Shown here: positions 51,684 through 60,736 of the stretch, one piece after another | Position numbering within the stretch: the first letter of the stretch is position 1 | How the letters are laid out: each line of letters starts with the position of its first letter | Assembly: GCF_012524115.1 (NCBI RefSeq) | Contig: NZ_JAAZWB010000087.1 | Coordinates: forward strand, 230,796-294,795 | Direction: 5' to 3' | Length of the DNA: 64,000 bases | From: Bacillus sp. RO1 | Lineage (GTDB): Bacteria; Bacillota; Bacilli; Bacillales; Bacillaceae_I | Program-made: the position numbers and the translations under genes | The notes under the pieces: model-generated | The model's database searches: none | The model's input: the letters and a program-made list of their open reading frames with translations, nothing else | What the model was told of the DNA's origin: nothing

Positions 51684-51812
51684 GCTGTTGCTTGGAGCAA
51701 AAGGCGTAGACTCCAGCGGGGGAGTAGCGACAATGTTGAGACCCCGCAGGCTTGCCGAGGAGGCTCAAGGTCGCCCCGCGGAAAGCGAAGCCTTTTGCGG
51801 AAAGCAATAGCG
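51684..51812. repeat. dispersed ~130-bp intergenic element, copy E (inverse orientation)
   Basis: The element starts GCTGTTGCTTGGAGCAAAAG and ends GCGGAAAGCAATAGC. It is the reverse-complement orientation of copies A-D and F, and almost identical over its length to copy G at 54941. Confidence 0.88.
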
Positions 51813-51832
51813 GTGCTCCACCAATTTATCTT

Positions 51833-53125
51833 TTATAGCCCTAGTCGGTCGAAAATAGTATCTACATGCTGCAGGTGATAGTTGTAGTCGAAGCAGTCCT
51901 CGATCTGTGCCGGCGTTAGACGAGAAGTGATTTTCTCTTCACCTTCCACCAACTCGCGGAAGTGTACTTGCTTTTCCCAAGCTTCCATCGCTTTTGGCTG
52001 AACCGTGTCATACGCTTCTTCACGGGACATGCCAGTGTCGATTAACGCAAGCAGTACGCGTTGGGAGTAGATAAGACCCAAAGTGCGGTCCATATTACGC
52101 TTCATGTTTTCCGGGAACACCGTCAAGTTTTTGATGATGTTGCCAAAACGGTTCATCATGTAGTTCAAAGCAATCGTGCTGTCAGGTAAAATAATGCGCT
52201 CTGCAGAAGAATGCGAGATATCGCGCTCATGCCAAAGTGGCACATTCTCGTAAGCTGTCATCATGTACCCGCGGATCACACGTGCAAGGCCTGTCATGTT
52301 TTCCGAACCGATTGGGTTACGTTTGTGTGGCATTGCAGAAGATCCTTTTTGACCTTTTGCGAAGAACTCTTCCACTTCGCGTGTTTCACTCTTTTGTAGT
52401 CCGCGAACTTCTACTGCGAACTTTTCAATAGAAGTTGCGATCAACGCTAGTGTGCTTAAGTAATGAGCATGACGGTCACGTTGTAAAGTTTGTGTGGAGA
52501 TTGGCGCGCGTTGCAGGCCTAACTTTTCACACACATACTCTTCTACAAACGGATTGATATTGGCGTAAGTTCCAACCGCACCGGAGATTTTTCCGAACTC
52601 GATGCCTTCTGCGGCTTGCTTGAAACGCTCAAGGTTACGTTTCATTTCCTCGTACCACAGGGCAAGCTTTAAACCAAATGTTGTTGGCTCTGCGTGCACA
52701 CCGTGTGTACGGCCCATCATGACCGTGTATTTATGCTCTTGCGCTTTTTCTTTTAAAATAGAAACAAAGCGTTCGATGTCAGCAAGTAAGATCTGATTTG
52801 CTTGCTTCAACTGGTAGGAAAGTGCTGTGTCGACTACATCTGTGGAAGTTAAGCCGTAATGCACCCACTTTTTCTCGTCTCCAAGTGTTTCAGATACCGC
52901 TCTTGTAAAAGCGACCACATCATGACGAGTTTCCGCTTCGATTTCTTTAATGCGCTCAATATCGAAGGATGCTTTTTCGCGAAGTACCTTTACGTCTTCT
53001 TTCGGGATATCCCCAAGCTCTGCCCATGCTTCACAAGCTAGGATTTCTACTTCAAGCCAAGCCTGAAATCGGTTTTCTTCTGTCCAAATCGCGCCCATCT
53101 CGGGTCTTGTATAACGTTCAATCAT
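51833..53125 (-). CDS. purB: adenylosuccinate lyase
   Basis: PurB catalyses two fumarate-releasing steps: SAICAR to AICAR and adenylosuccinate to AMP. The 430-residue protein has [20 protein letters not shown], the TSTDVVDTA segment, [18 protein letters not shown] with catalytic His and the flexible signature [19 protein letters not shown]. It overlaps purK by 4 bp and is followed by two repeat elements. Confidence 0.98.
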   Translation of the reverse strand: MIERYTRPEMGAIWTEENRFQAWLEVEILACEAWAELGDIPKEDVKVLREKASFDIERIKEIEAETRHDVVAFTRAVSETLGDEKKWVHYGLTSTDVVDTALSYQLKQANQILLADIERFVSILKEKAQEHKYTVMMGRTHGVHAEPTTFGLKLALWYEEMKRNLERFKQAAEGIEFGKISGAVGTYANINPFVEEYVCEKLGLQRAPISTQTLQRDRHAHYLSTLALIATSIEKFAVEVRGLQKSETREVEEFFAKGQKGSSAMPHKRNPIGSENMTGLARVIRGYMMTAYENVPLWHERDISHSSAERIILPDSTIALNYMMNRFGNIIKNLTVFPENMKRNMDRTLGLIYSQRVLLALIDTGMSREEAYDTVQPKAMEAWEKQVHFRELVEGEEKITSRLTPAQIEDCFDYNYHLQHVDTIFDRLGL

Positions 53126-54276
53126 GTTAAAATCCTCCGTTCAACTGTGTTCCAAATCTGCCAGGAAGCCTCTTGCTCCAAAGCCTGTTCTATTGTATCA
53201 GCTAAAATATTGATATGTCCCATTTTTCGTTTCTCTTTTTTCTCGTGCTTGCCATATAAATGAAGCTTTGCATTTTCATAATGTGGAATGTGTTCAATTG
53301 CCGCGTCCACATGCTCCCCTAATAGATTAACCATTACTGCTTGCTTCCATAAGGTCGTTTTGCCAAGAGGCATCCCTGTCACTGCTCTGATGTGCTGCTC
53401 GAATTGTGAGGTCTCGCATGCATCCATCGTATAGTGTCCGGAGTTATGCGGTCTTGGTGCCAGTTCATTTATATAGAAGGTACCATCTTCAAGGACAAAC
53501 ATTTCCACTGCCAGAGTCCCGATAAGATTGAAGTGCCTTGCTAATGTCATGGCACTTTGTATGGCGTTCATCTCTAGAATCTGATCTACCCTTGCTGGTG
53601 CGATTGTTTTATATAATATATTTTCTCTATGTTCGTTTTCACCGACAGGGAATGCTTTGATTTCGCCTGTTGTGCTTCGTGCTACTACAACCGAGATTTC
53701 TTTTACAAAAGGAATCCATTTTTCCAGGACACATTCGCCATGATCTAAAAGTTTTGCAGCCTGTTCGAGAGCTGCTTCGTCCTTCAACACTACCTGCCCT
53801 TTGCCGTCATAACCGAAGCGGCATGTTTTCAGCACACTTGGATAACCGATTTTCTGGATGGCTCCATGAAGCTCTGCTTTTGTCGTTACTTCCATAAAAG
53901 GTGCAACCTGAAGCCCCGCTGCTTCAATCGCTCTTTTTTCGGTTCCCCGGTGCTGGGTGACTTTCAACACTTCGCTGCCCTGTGGCAAGTAAGCGTTCTC
54001 TTCTAGCCAAGTCAATGCTTCGTAATCGATGTTTTCAAATTCATACGTGACGACATCGGATAGCAATGCGAGTTTTTTGATCGCTTCCATATCACTGAAT
54101 GCTGCGGTGATTTCAATGTCTGCGACCTGTCCGCATGGAGAATCTGGTGTTGGGTCAAGAACTGCGATTTTAAAGCCCATTGCCTTTGCTGATAGGGCCA
54201 TCATCCTACCGAGCTGTCCGCCGCCGATGATTCCGATGGTTGCTGGTGGTACGATCTGTTTAAACAAGCTGATCAC
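53122..54276 (-). CDS. purK: 5-(carboxyamino)imidazole ribonucleotide synthase
   Basis: PurK carboxylates AIR on nitrogen with ATP and bicarbonate (ATP-grasp fold). The 384-residue protein starts [22 protein letters not shown], has [20 protein letters not shown] [35 protein letters not shown] and [25 protein letters not shown]. It overlaps purE by 17 bp. Confidence 0.97.
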   Translation of the reverse strand: MISLFKQIVPPATIGIIGGGQLGRMMALSAKAMGFKIAVLDPTPDSPCGQVADIEITAAFSDMEAIKKLALLSDVVTYEFENIDYEALTWLEENAYLPQGSEVLKVTQHRGTEKRAIEAAGLQVAPFMEVTTKAELHGAIQKIGYPSVLKTCRFGYDGKGQVVLKDEAALEQAAKLLDHGECVLEKWIPFVKEISVVVARSTTGEIKAFPVGENEHRENILYKTIAPARVDQILEMNAIQSAMTLARHFNLIGTLAVEMFVLEDGTFYINELAPRPHNSGHYTMDACETSQFEQHIRAVTGMPLGKTTLWKQAVMVNLLGEHVDAAIEHIPHYENAKLHLYGKHEKKEKRKMGHINILADTIEQALEQEASWQIWNTVERRILT

Positions 54277-54748
54277 TACTTTCTATCACTTGTTGTTCTG
54301 TTGCGTCTCTTCGTGCTTGAAGGCGTTCTGCCGTAATACTGTCATAAACGCCAATCATCTGTGCTGCAAGGAGCCCTGCGTTTGTCGCGCCAGCTTTTCC
54401 GATGGCAACTGTAGCAACCGGTACGCCGCCTGGCATCTGGACGATGGATAGCAAGGAGTCCAAGCCGTTAAGCGCTTTGGATTGAACCGGTACGCCGATT
54501 ACTGGGAGCGTCGTTTTCGCTGCTACCATTCCAGGTAGGTGTGCTGCTCCTCCCGCTCCGGCGATGATGACTTTTAGGCCTCGTTCTCTTGCTTGTTCTG
54601 CGTAGGTGAACATGAGGTCTGGTGTGCGGTGTGCGGATACGACTTTCTTTTCGTAAGGTATATGTAGTTCGTCAAGCATGTCACATGCGTGTTTCATTGT
54701 TTCCCAATCGGAAGTACTTCCCATGATCACTCCAACTATAGCGTTCAT
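54260..54748 (-). CDS. purE: N5-CAIR mutase (PurE)
   Basis: PurE moves the carboxyl group of N5-CAIR to carbon. It is 162 residues from the ATG at 54748 (AAGGGAGG upstream); the open frame continuing to 54871 comes from a repeat element. The hallmark [36 protein letters not shown] and [25 protein letters not shown] are present. It is the first gene of the purine operon. Confidence 0.98.
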   Translation of the reverse strand: MNAIVGVIMGSTSDWETMKHACDMLDELHIPYEKKVVSAHRTPDLMFTYAEQARERGLKVIIAGAGGAAHLPGMVAAKTTLPVIGVPVQSKALNGLDSLLSIVQMPGGVPVATVAIGKAGATNAGLLAAQMIGVYDSITAERLQARRDATEQQVIESSDQLV

Positions 54749-54790
54749 TTTGTTGCCTCCCTTTTTGATTTGAATGGTTGTCTGTTTGAC

Positions 54791-54921
54791 TCCCTGTTTC
54801 CTTTCGTTCCAGGTGTTCGCTTTCCGCGGGGCGTGTGCTTGAGCCTCCTCACACCGCTTCAGGGGTCTCAAGCTACCGCTATCTCCCTTAGGAGTCTCAC
54901 ACCTTGCACTTCAGTCAACAT
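54791..54921. repeat. dispersed ~130-bp intergenic element, copy F (upstream of purE)
   Basis: The element starts TCCCTGTTTCC and ends CAGTCAACA. It contains TTCGCTTTCCGCGGGGC, TTGAGCCTCCTCACACCG, GGGGTCTCAAGCTACCGC and GGAGTCT. It is followed 20 bp later by copy G in inverse orientation. Confidence 0.85.
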
Positions 54922-54940
54922 GGTGGATTCTATAATACCT

Positions 54941-55070
54941 AGCTGTTTCTTGGAGCAAAAGGCGAAGACTCCAGCGGGGGAGTAGCGACAATGTTGAGAC
55001 CCCGCAGGCTTGCCGAGGAGGCTCAAGGTCGCCCCGCGGAAAGCGAAGCCTTTTGCGGAAAGCAACAGCG
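54941..55070. repeat. dispersed ~130-bp intergenic element, copy G (inverse, in the pur leader)
   Basis: The element starts AGCTGTTTCTTGGAGC and ends GCGGAAAGCAACAGC with 8-bp inverted ends GCTGTT / AACAGC. It is inverse to copy F and almost identical to copy E. It is inside the pur leader RNA, between the riboswitch terminator and purE. Confidence 0.87.
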
Positions 55071-55096
55071 GCGTTTAACAGAAACTTTTAGAAACA

Positions 55097-55280
55097 GAAA
55101 AGCCCAGATGGACTGTCCCTGTTTTAGGAGGGAAAGCAGTCCATCTGGGCTTTCATTAGCATAGGTAAACAAACTTAGTCGCCATGAAAAACATAGATGG
55201 TGTTAACTTCCCCTCATAGTCCGACCAATGTGGCGGTCGGGTAGAGACTTATGGGCCATATTCCCAAAATTATATGAGGT
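55097..55280 (-). promoter_or_regulatory. purine riboswitch, guanine/hypoxanthine class, with terminator
   Basis: Read on the minus strand, P1 is CCTCATA (55273-55279) paired with TATGAGG. The core has TAATTTTGGGAATATGGCCCATAAGTCTCTACC and the specificity position after GGA is C (GGACTATGAGG), which pairs with guanine or hypoxanthine, not adenine. The aptamer spans 55211-55280. The terminator is a 15-bp stem AGCCCAGATGGACTG / CAGTCCATCTGGGCT (55101-55151) followed by Ts. High guanine should stop transcription before purE. Confidence 0.95.
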
Positions 55281-55317
55281 TTCATTATTTGTTTTTAATT
55301 CGTTTTCATCTACGTTT

Positions 55318-55346
55318 ATCTTACCGTCAATTTTCGTTAATGTCAA
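55318..55346 (-). promoter_or_regulatory. sigma-A promoter of the pur operon
   Basis: The minus strand has TTGACA (55341-55346) and TAAGAT (55318-55323), spaced by 17 bp, upstream of the riboswitch. Confidence 0.72.
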
Positions 55347-55350
55347 TGGA

Positions 55351-55394
55351 AATCATGAACAATGTGGTTTGTTTGTCGATTAATGTTCGTATTT
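55351..55394. promoter_or_regulatory. paired PurR boxes
   Basis: Two PurBox-like sites (consensus AWWWCCGAACWWT) face each other: AAATACGAACATT on the minus strand (55382-55394) matches 12 of 13, and AATCATGAACAAT on the plus strand (55351-55363) matches about 10 of 13. Their gap is 18 bp, and they lie just upstream of the promoter, as in B. subtilis pur. Confidence 0.65.
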
Positions 55395-55399
55395 TGGTG

Positions 55400-55606
55400 T
55401 TATTTTTCGATTAATTTGCCTTCAAATACTATTTTTCTTCCAATTGGTTGCACTTCTTTGTGTCCATTTTTTACTGTCTCTTGAAAAATGGGCTCTTCCA
55501 TCCGGCGTGAAGGCATGTAGCCTTCCTTTGCCATTCGGTCGAGGCATTCACTGATCGTCTCATTTTCCATTACTTCGAACTTTCGTTTTCTCGGCGTCTT
55601 ACCCAT
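55400..55606 (-). CDS. yebG: NETI motif-containing protein (YebG)
   Basis: This 68-residue basic protein has the name-giving [29 protein letters not shown] recognise it as the NETI family (YebG). Function is unknown. It overlaps the 3' end of yebE by 37 bp, so the two are cotranscribed. B. subtilis has yebE-yebG just upstream of purE. Confidence 0.9.
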   Translation of the reverse strand: MGKTPRKRKFEVMENETISECLDRMAKEGYMPSRRMEEPIFQETVKNGHKEVQPIGRKIVFEGKLIEK

Positions 55607-56145
55607 TCTTTAATTTTCCTTTCCTTTACAGCTTTTACCCAGAAACCACCGTGAATGGTTTTTGGTTCGTAGGCAATGATGAATGCCTTAGGGTCATGCT
55701 CTTTAATGGCATGATACAAGCTCACTTCGTATTTTCGAGGCGTTAAAATTTGCATGGCCATTCGGTCGCCTTCAAGCCCATTTGCCTGCCAGTTGGTCAC
55801 ACCATACCCTTTTTCACGCAAAAGCTTTGGCAGATCCTTGTCATACTCCTTCGTAATGACATTTACAGTGGTGTATCCAAGCGCCAGCTTCTCTTCAATT
55901 TTCATTCCGACAATGACTCCAACACCATATCCCAGTGCGTAGGCAGCCAAGTTTTGGATTTCATTCAAGTTGTCCAGTACAAGGCCTAAACCGACCACAT
56001 AAATAACAACCTCTACCATGCTGATTCCCGCAGCCAAGTAACGCTGCCCCTTTAAAGTCAAAATCATTCGTATCGTAAAAAATGATACGTAGACAATATT
56101 GATAATGATGATGATTGCTACCATAACTAAACTATTTTCAAGCAA
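55570..56145 (-). CDS. yebE: DUF2179 / UPF0316 membrane protein (YebE)
   Basis: A 191-residue protein starts at TTG (56145) with GGGAGG eight bases upstream. Three hydrophobic segments occupy residues 5-25, 35-55 and 60-83. The soluble C-terminal half contains [33 protein letters not shown] and [31 protein letters not shown], the DUF2179 domain. Function is unknown; family proteins share the C-terminal domain with YitT-like transporters. Confidence 0.9.
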   Translation of the reverse strand: MLENSLVMVAIIIIINIVYVSFFTIRMILTLKGQRYLAAGISMVEVVIYVVGLGLVLDNLNEIQNLAAYALGYGVGVIVGMKIEEKLALGYTTVNVITKEYDKDLPKLLREKGYGVTNWQANGLEGDRMAMQILTPRKYEVSLYHAIKEHDPKAFIIAYEPKTIHGGFWVKAVKERKIKEWVRRRENESSK

Positions 56146-56334
56146 GATACCTGCCTCCCAGATGACAAATCTAGTAACTAATTCTAATGGAACCTGCTAT
56201 AACCTGTAAACACTTAAGGTAAATTAATTGGACTAAAGACCCAGAAGTGGTAGGATGGTATAGCTGCCGTTTTTGTAACAAATACTTAATTTATGAAAGA
56301 AGTGATGTGACATTATAAAAGGAGTGAAAAAATC

Positions 56335-57873
56335 ATGAAGAAAGCAACACCTGTATTTATTGTTTCTATTATAGTTGCTGTCTTATTCATCATTTGGGGC
56401 GTGATTCCCGCAAGCATGTTGGGTGACGCCGCTCTAAAGCCTGTAACAGAAGCTGTACAAGGTTTTATTGTAGATAAGTTCGGTTGGTTTTATCTATTGA
56501 CTGCAACAGGATTTTTGTTATTCAGCATTATTCTTATATTCACTAAATTTGGCCGTATTAAACTCGGAAAAGATACGGATGAACCGGAATACAATTACAT
56601 AACATGGTTTGCGATGTTATTTAGTGCCGGGATGGGTATCGGATTAGTATTTTGGGGTGCTTCAGAACCGATGTATCATTTTTTCGCCCCACCGACCGGA
56701 GAAGGGGAGACTGCTGAAGCGGCCAGGGTAGCAATGCGCTATTCATTTTTCCATTGGGGACTGCATCCTTGGGCCATCTATTCTGTCATCGCGCTTGCAT
56801 TAGCATATTTCCAGTTTAGAAAAGGCTCACCTGGGGTTATCAGCTCCATCTTACGACCGATTCTGGGAGAACGGGTTGATGGGCACCTAGGGACTTTCAT
56901 TAACTTTATTGCCGTTTTTGCTACAATCTTTGGGGTTGCTACATCCTTGGGGCTGGGAGCCATCCAAATCAGTGGCGGCCTTGCGAGCGTAACCCCGGCT
57001 ATCACAAACAATATCACGACTCAACTGATTGTGATTGCAGTGGTGACGGTATTGTTTATGTTGTCGGCACAAACAGGGTTGAACAAGGGAATCAAATACT
57101 TGAGTAACCTGAATGTCGTACTCGCGATTTCATTAATGGTGTTCTTGCTGTTCGCAGGTCCAACCAATTTCATTATGGATCTGTTTACTACAACCGTTGG
57201 AAGCTACCTTCAAAACCTTCCATCCATGAGCTTCCGTTTGTTCCCGTTTGACGCGGATAATTCATGGGTACAGGATTGGACCATTTTCTACTGGGCATGG
57301 TGGATCGCTTGGGCACCATTTGTGGGTACCTTCATCGCCCGCATTTCGCGTGGTCGTACAATTCGTGAGTTCTTACTTGGAGTCTTATTGGTTCCAACTA
57401 TATTCGGTGGACTATGGTTCTCCGTATTCGGAGGATCTGCGATATTCCTGGAGTATTTTGAAGGGATCCCGGTGTATAGTGTCATTACAGAGTCTGGCAT
57501 GGAAGTTGCCCTGTTCTCTGTCTTGCAAAACTATCCGCTTGGCATGATAATGTCTGGGCTTGCCATCTTCCTGATCTGCACCTTCTTCATCACTTCAGCA
57601 GATTCAGCAACCTTTGTACTTGGCATGCAAACAACCAACGGCAGCCTGCATCCACCAAACTCCATCAAGTTTGTGTGGGGGCTTATCCAATCGGCAGCAG
57701 CAGCAATTCTATTATGGACGGGTGGACTCAAAGCACTTCAAACCGCCTCCATCATTGCCGCTTTCCCATTCGCCATCATCATGATTCTCATGGTCTTCTC
57801 GCTCATGAAATCATTCAAAGACGAAAAATTCACCAACGTTACGAAGCCGGTGAATGTGGAGAAGAAGGACTAA
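56335..57873 (+). CDS. opuD: glycine betaine transporter, BCCT family (OpuD-like)
   Basis: This 512-residue secondary transporter imports glycine betaine (or choline/carnitine) coupled to Na+. Twelve helices are visible. The family motifs GMGIGLVFWGASEPMYHF near residue 98, FHWGLHPWAIYSVIALALAYF, and WTIFYWAWWIAWAPFVGTFIARISRGR near 315-345 are intact. ADSATFVLGMQT lies near residue 430. BCCT proteins work without accessory subunits and take up osmoprotectants. It stands alone with a shared terminator. Confidence 0.92.
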   Translation: MKKATPVFIVSIIVAVLFIIWGVIPASMLGDAALKPVTEAVQGFIVDKFGWFYLLTATGFLLFSIILIFTKFGRIKLGKDTDEPEYNYITWFAMLFSAGMGIGLVFWGASEPMYHFFAPPTGEGETAEAARVAMRYSFFHWGLHPWAIYSVIALALAYFQFRKGSPGVISSILRPILGERVDGHLGTFINFIAVFATIFGVATSLGLGAIQISGGLASVTPAITNNITTQLIVIAVVTVLFMLSAQTGLNKGIKYLSNLNVVLAISLMVFLLFAGPTNFIMDLFTTTVGSYLQNLPSMSFRLFPFDADNSWVQDWTIFYWAWWIAWAPFVGTFIARISRGRTIREFLLGVLLVPTIFGGLWFSVFGGSAIFLEYFEGIPVYSVITESGMEVALFSVLQNYPLGMIMSGLAIFLICTFFITSADSATFVLGMQTTNGSLHPPNSIKFVWGLIQSAAAAILLWTGGLKALQTASIIAAFPFAIIMILMVFSLMKSFKDEKFTNVTKPVNVEKKD

Positions 57874-57892
57874 GCAACATAACTAAGATAAG

Positions 57893-57926
57893 TAAAACCC
57901 CGCCTTTTTTATGAGGCGGGGTTTTT
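57893..57926. terminator. bidirectional terminator after opuD
   Basis: AAACCCCGCC and GGCGGGGTTT form a 10-bp stem around TTTTTTATGA, with Ts on the plus side and As (Ts on the minus strand) on the left. Confidence 0.9.
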
Positions 57927-57964
57927 AGCGCTTTAACGGAGTGAGGGTCAGACCCCTCTTTATC
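57924..57964. repeat. dispersed element with GGGTCAGACCC core, copy 2
   Basis: TTTAGCGCTTTAACGGAGTG then AGGGTCAGACCCCTCTTTATC is the reverse complement of the 25351 element with about 12% change. It overlaps the stop codon of the MFS gene (57960-57962). Confidence 0.7.
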
Positions 57965-59207
57965 TCTTCATCACTTTACCATATAAAATAACTTCCGGAA
58001 GCAACAGCATGGCGCTAAGAACTAGCGCTGTGCGAATGTAGTATCTGGTGGCAATGACGCCAACGAATGGTCCACCAAATCCTTGCCCAACCGCGTTGCC
58101 TTGGCCCATGATAGATAAAACAGTGGCACGGGATTTGCTTTCTAGTTGTTGGTTCAGCCACGCTTGATACATTGGTGCGCTGATGGATCCAATGATGCCT
58201 AACACCCAGAAACAACCAATGGCCAGATAGAAGGATGGTGTTACCGCAAAGAGAACCAGAAAGATAACCTGCCCAATCGTAAAGTAAAACAAACTGTATC
58301 TGATTACCTTTGGGTGATTCACATCAAATCTGCGCTGGTACCATTCCATCGCTCCTATGCTAATCAACGTTCCCACAAACTGAATGACACCGAACCAAAC
58401 AACCACATCCAGTGAACCGATGCTTGGAAAAGTGAATGCTTCCAGCAGATGCGCTTCCCATAGGCGATCAAATCCCTCAGATGTTGCACCGATAAATATC
58501 GTCACCACTAACAGCATAATTAGTACCGGCTTGTTTTTGATAAAAGATACACCAGAAATAAACGTGCCGGACATAGCTTTCAACGGATTCACATCAGCAT
58601 GTTCCACTCTCTCGAAATTCTTTTCCTTCATATAAATGCACAGGAAGATGCCAAGCAAAATGTAAAGCGAACCTCCTGCCAGATAAGGAAGATTTAGTGC
58701 AATGCTTGCAAGTGCTACACTAATCATTATCCCGATAAGGCTCGCAATAAGCCGGAGTTGGTTCGTACGGACAAATATTTTCGCAACCGCCTCTTCCCCT
58801 ACTTCATCCGTCAGCCATGCCTGGTCCGCTCCACTAAGGAACGTCTCTCCGATTCCGCGGATGAACTCTCCAATGAGTAATAGTACAAACGCAGACAACA
58901 CGCCTGCAACTAACATACTGCCGTTCATGTAAGGAATACTCCCCTCAAAAATAAAGGCAGCCCCTAAGATGAATGTCGCGATAATAATCGATAATCTCCT
59001 GCTGTAGGTGTCAGCCACCACTCCAGTTACACTTTCGAACACAATAACCGTCAACTCTATGGCCGTTCCAATCAATATTAGCTGTAAAGGATTCAATCCT
59101 AATTCTTCAATATAATAGATCGCATACGTGGTAAACATAATCGAGCTCGCAAGCGAAATAATTATATGCATGGTGTAATACACATTCTTTGTTTCCAATA
59201 TGTTCAT
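57960..59207 (-). CDS. MFS transporter
   Basis: This 415-residue major facilitator protein has twelve hydrophobic segments. The 2-3 loop motif reads GVVADTYSRRLSIIIATFILG, close to GxxxDRxxRR with the aspartate and both arginines kept. IGETFLSGADQAWLTDEVGEE follows at helix 4. It probably exports drugs or other small molecules, but the substrate cannot be inferred. The gene is convergent with opuD and monocistronic. Confidence 0.85.
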   Translation of the reverse strand: MNILETKNVYYTMHIIISLASSIMFTTYAIYYIEELGLNPLQLILIGTAIELTVIVFESVTGVVADTYSRRLSIIIATFILGAAFIFEGSIPYMNGSMLVAGVLSAFVLLLIGEFIRGIGETFLSGADQAWLTDEVGEEAVAKIFVRTNQLRLIASLIGIMISVALASIALNLPYLAGGSLYILLGIFLCIYMKEKNFERVEHADVNPLKAMSGTFISGVSFIKNKPVLIMLLVVTIFIGATSEGFDRLWEAHLLEAFTFPSIGSLDVVVWFGVIQFVGTLISIGAMEWYQRRFDVNHPKVIRYSLFYFTIGQVIFLVLFAVTPSFYLAIGCFWVLGIIGSISAPMYQAWLNQQLESKSRATVLSIMGQGNAVGQGFGGPFVGVIATRYYIRTALVLSAMLLLPEVILYGKVMKR

Positions 59208-59489
59208 TGTTACCTACTTTCCCAGCAAGCAACAACACGGTTTTAAACGTTAGTCGTCACTTGCTATTACGTTGTTTGTCCCTTTGTGTTTTTGTTAAAA
59301 ATCCATGTATTGTTTTTTGACATGATTAAACACCTCCATTTTAAAATATACCATGATTTTCCTCATCTGTGTTTAAGAGAAAATCGACAAACAGATTACA
59401 TACAGACTCAGACTTAGGGTGACTCATAGGCACTTACCCACTTAAAATTGCATATTATATCGGCAAAGAGAAGTAGAAAGGAAGCGTGA

Positions 59490-59942
59490 TTGCCGATGAT
59501 GCCATTTAATCAATTCAAAAACATGGGAGACTGGCGCAAACAGTGGGACCAATTCTTCGGAGACGAGTTCTGGAACGGGTTTGAGCCATACTTTGAAAAC
59601 ATGCAGACCCAGACCAACCTTTACAAAAAAGAGAACGAGCTGCTCTGCGTTATGTGCCTTCCAGGCCTTGTGAACCCAGAACAGGTACAATTGTTTGTTC
59701 GCCCGCAGCAACTTGAAGTAAAAGGGCAAATTAACCTCAACATTCAAGGCTACGAACTCATTGAAGAAGGGATCGCACAAGGCGAATTTCAACGCACCTT
59801 CGAACTCCCATTCCCAGTCCGTGACGACAAAGTAGACGCCACCTACGAAAACGGCCTCCTCCTCATCCAACTCCATCGCCACATCATAAGCGACACCAAA
59901 CGCCAGATCTATGTGAGGGGCGGGGGGAACAAGGAGAAATAA
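59490..59942 (+). CDS. Hsp20/alpha-crystallin-like protein (GerT-like)
   Basis: This 150-residue protein starts at TTG 59490 with AAAGGAAG seven bases upstream; an ATG two codons later is possible. The first 45 residues are rich in Phe, Trp, Asp and Asn. The rest is a beta-rich alpha-crystallin fold: NELLCVMCLPGLVNPEQVQLFV, then LEVKGQINLNIQGY and FQRTFELPFPVRDDKVDATYENGLLLIQL, the A-x-x-x-n-G-v-L motif of small heat-shock proteins. Similar proteins include the spore protein GerT. It may be a chaperone or coat protein. Confidence 0.8.
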   Translation: MPMMPFNQFKNMGDWRKQWDQFFGDEFWNGFEPYFENMQTQTNLYKKENELLCVMCLPGLVNPEQVQLFVRPQQLEVKGQINLNIQGYELIEEGIAQGEFQRTFELPFPVRDDKVDATYENGLLLIQLHRHIISDTKRQIYVRGGGNKEK

Positions 59943-59955
59943 AAAAATAAAAATA

Positions 59956-59971
59956 AGGGGTCAGACCCCTC
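59956..59971. repeat. short palindrome with GGGGTCAGACCCC core, copy 3
   Basis: AGGGGTCAGACCCCT is self-complementary and lies 14 bp after the Hsp20-like stop codon. The core matches the elements at 25351, 41123 and 57924. Confidence 0.7.
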
Positions 59972-60026
59972 TAGGAATTTCCATTCCGACGTCGAATACT
60001 ATATAAGTTAGCAATTCCACCTTTCC

Positions 60027-60052
60027 CCCCTTCACCTAGAAGGGGTTTTTTA
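60027..60052 (+). terminator. terminator of the Hsp20-like gene
   Basis: CCCCTT and AAGGGG flank CACCTAG and are followed by TTTTTT on the plus strand. Confidence 0.75.
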
Positions 60053-60114
60053 TATGGTTATTAGGTAAGTTTAGTAAGTGAATGGGTATCCTCGAAAAAA
60101 CATTAAAAATAAAA

Positions 60115-60140
60115 TGAACGGTTTATGAATTCGTAGCGTC
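60115..60140 (+). promoter_or_regulatory. SigY-type autoregulated promoter
   Basis: TGAACG (60115-60120) and CGTC (60137-60140) are separated by exactly 16 bp, matching the SigY promoter I recall for B. subtilis. Transcription would start near 60147, which rules out the ATG at 60143 and supports TTG 60185. Confidence 0.72.
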
Positions 60141-60184
60141 TTATGGTTGAACGTACGAAAACCGTTAATAAAGGAGGCATCGAT

Positions 60185-60736
60185 TTGGAGCACGAAGAAG
60201 ACATTTATCTGATACAAGAGGCAATTACAGGCGACGACGATGCCTTCACGCAGCTATTTCAGAAGCACTATTCTTTTCTTTATAAATACTTGCTCAAACT
60301 AACACTGAACGAAGAAACGAGCAACGACTTGGCCCAGGAAACGATGATGAAGTGCTACACCAATCTCGCCTCCTTCAAAGGAGAAGGGAAATTTTCAACC
60401 TGGATGATCTCGATTGCCTCAAGGCTCTACATCGATTCCATCCGGAAACGAGAGCGCGAGAAGAAAAAAGCTAACCGGCTCCTGCATGTTCTATCCAGAC
60501 AGCTCACCTTCCGCTCAAAGTCAAACGGAATGGATTGGAGCGATACGTTCTCAGACTTCAATCAGCTGCCTCCAGAAACAAGAACACCGATTTTACTGAG
60601 ACATTATTACGGCTACACCTATGAGGAAATTGGCACGATGCTTGGCATCAAAACAGGAACCGTTAAATCAAGAGTCCACAATGGAATTAGTATGCTAAGA
60701 AAGGAGTGGGACCATGACGATGAGTCAACAGGATAA
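60185..60736 (+). CDS. sigY: ECF RNA polymerase sigma factor SigY
   Basis: This is a sigma-70 family ECF factor of 183 residues. TTG 60185 is chosen because AAGGAGG ends seven bases before it and a SigY-type promoter lies just upstream; the ATG at 60143 precedes the predicted transcription start. Region 2 has DDAFTQLFQKHYSFLYKYLL, NDLAQETMMKCY and FSTWMISIASRLYIDSIRKRERE. Region 4 has ETRTPILLRHYYGYTYEEIGTMLGIKTGTVKSRVHNGISMLR. Five downstream genes in yxlCDEFG order identify the operon. In B. subtilis SigY activates its own operon, which affects maintenance of sporulation-linked and toxin-related traits. Confidence 0.93.
   Translation: MEHEEDIYLIQEAITGDDDAFTQLFQKHYSFLYKYLLKLTLNEETSNDLAQETMMKCYTNLASFKGEGKFSTWMISIASRLYIDSIRKREREKKKANRLLHVLSRQLTFRSKSNGMDWSDTFSDFNQLPPETRTPILLRHYYGYTYEEIGTMLGIKTGTVKSRVHNGISMLRKEWDHDDESTG

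Noticed and set aside
54749..54871. N-terminal extension of purE by 41 residues
   Set aside because: It is encoded by repeat copy F; AAGGGAGG and the family start fit ATG 54748.
55211..55280. Adenine-class riboswitch
   Set aside because: The specificity base after GGA is C, which selects guanine/hypoxanthine; the adenine class has U.
60143..60184. ATG 60143 as the start of sigY
   Set aside because: It lies upstream of the predicted transcription start of the SigY-type promoter and has no binding site; TTG 60185 has AAGGAGG.
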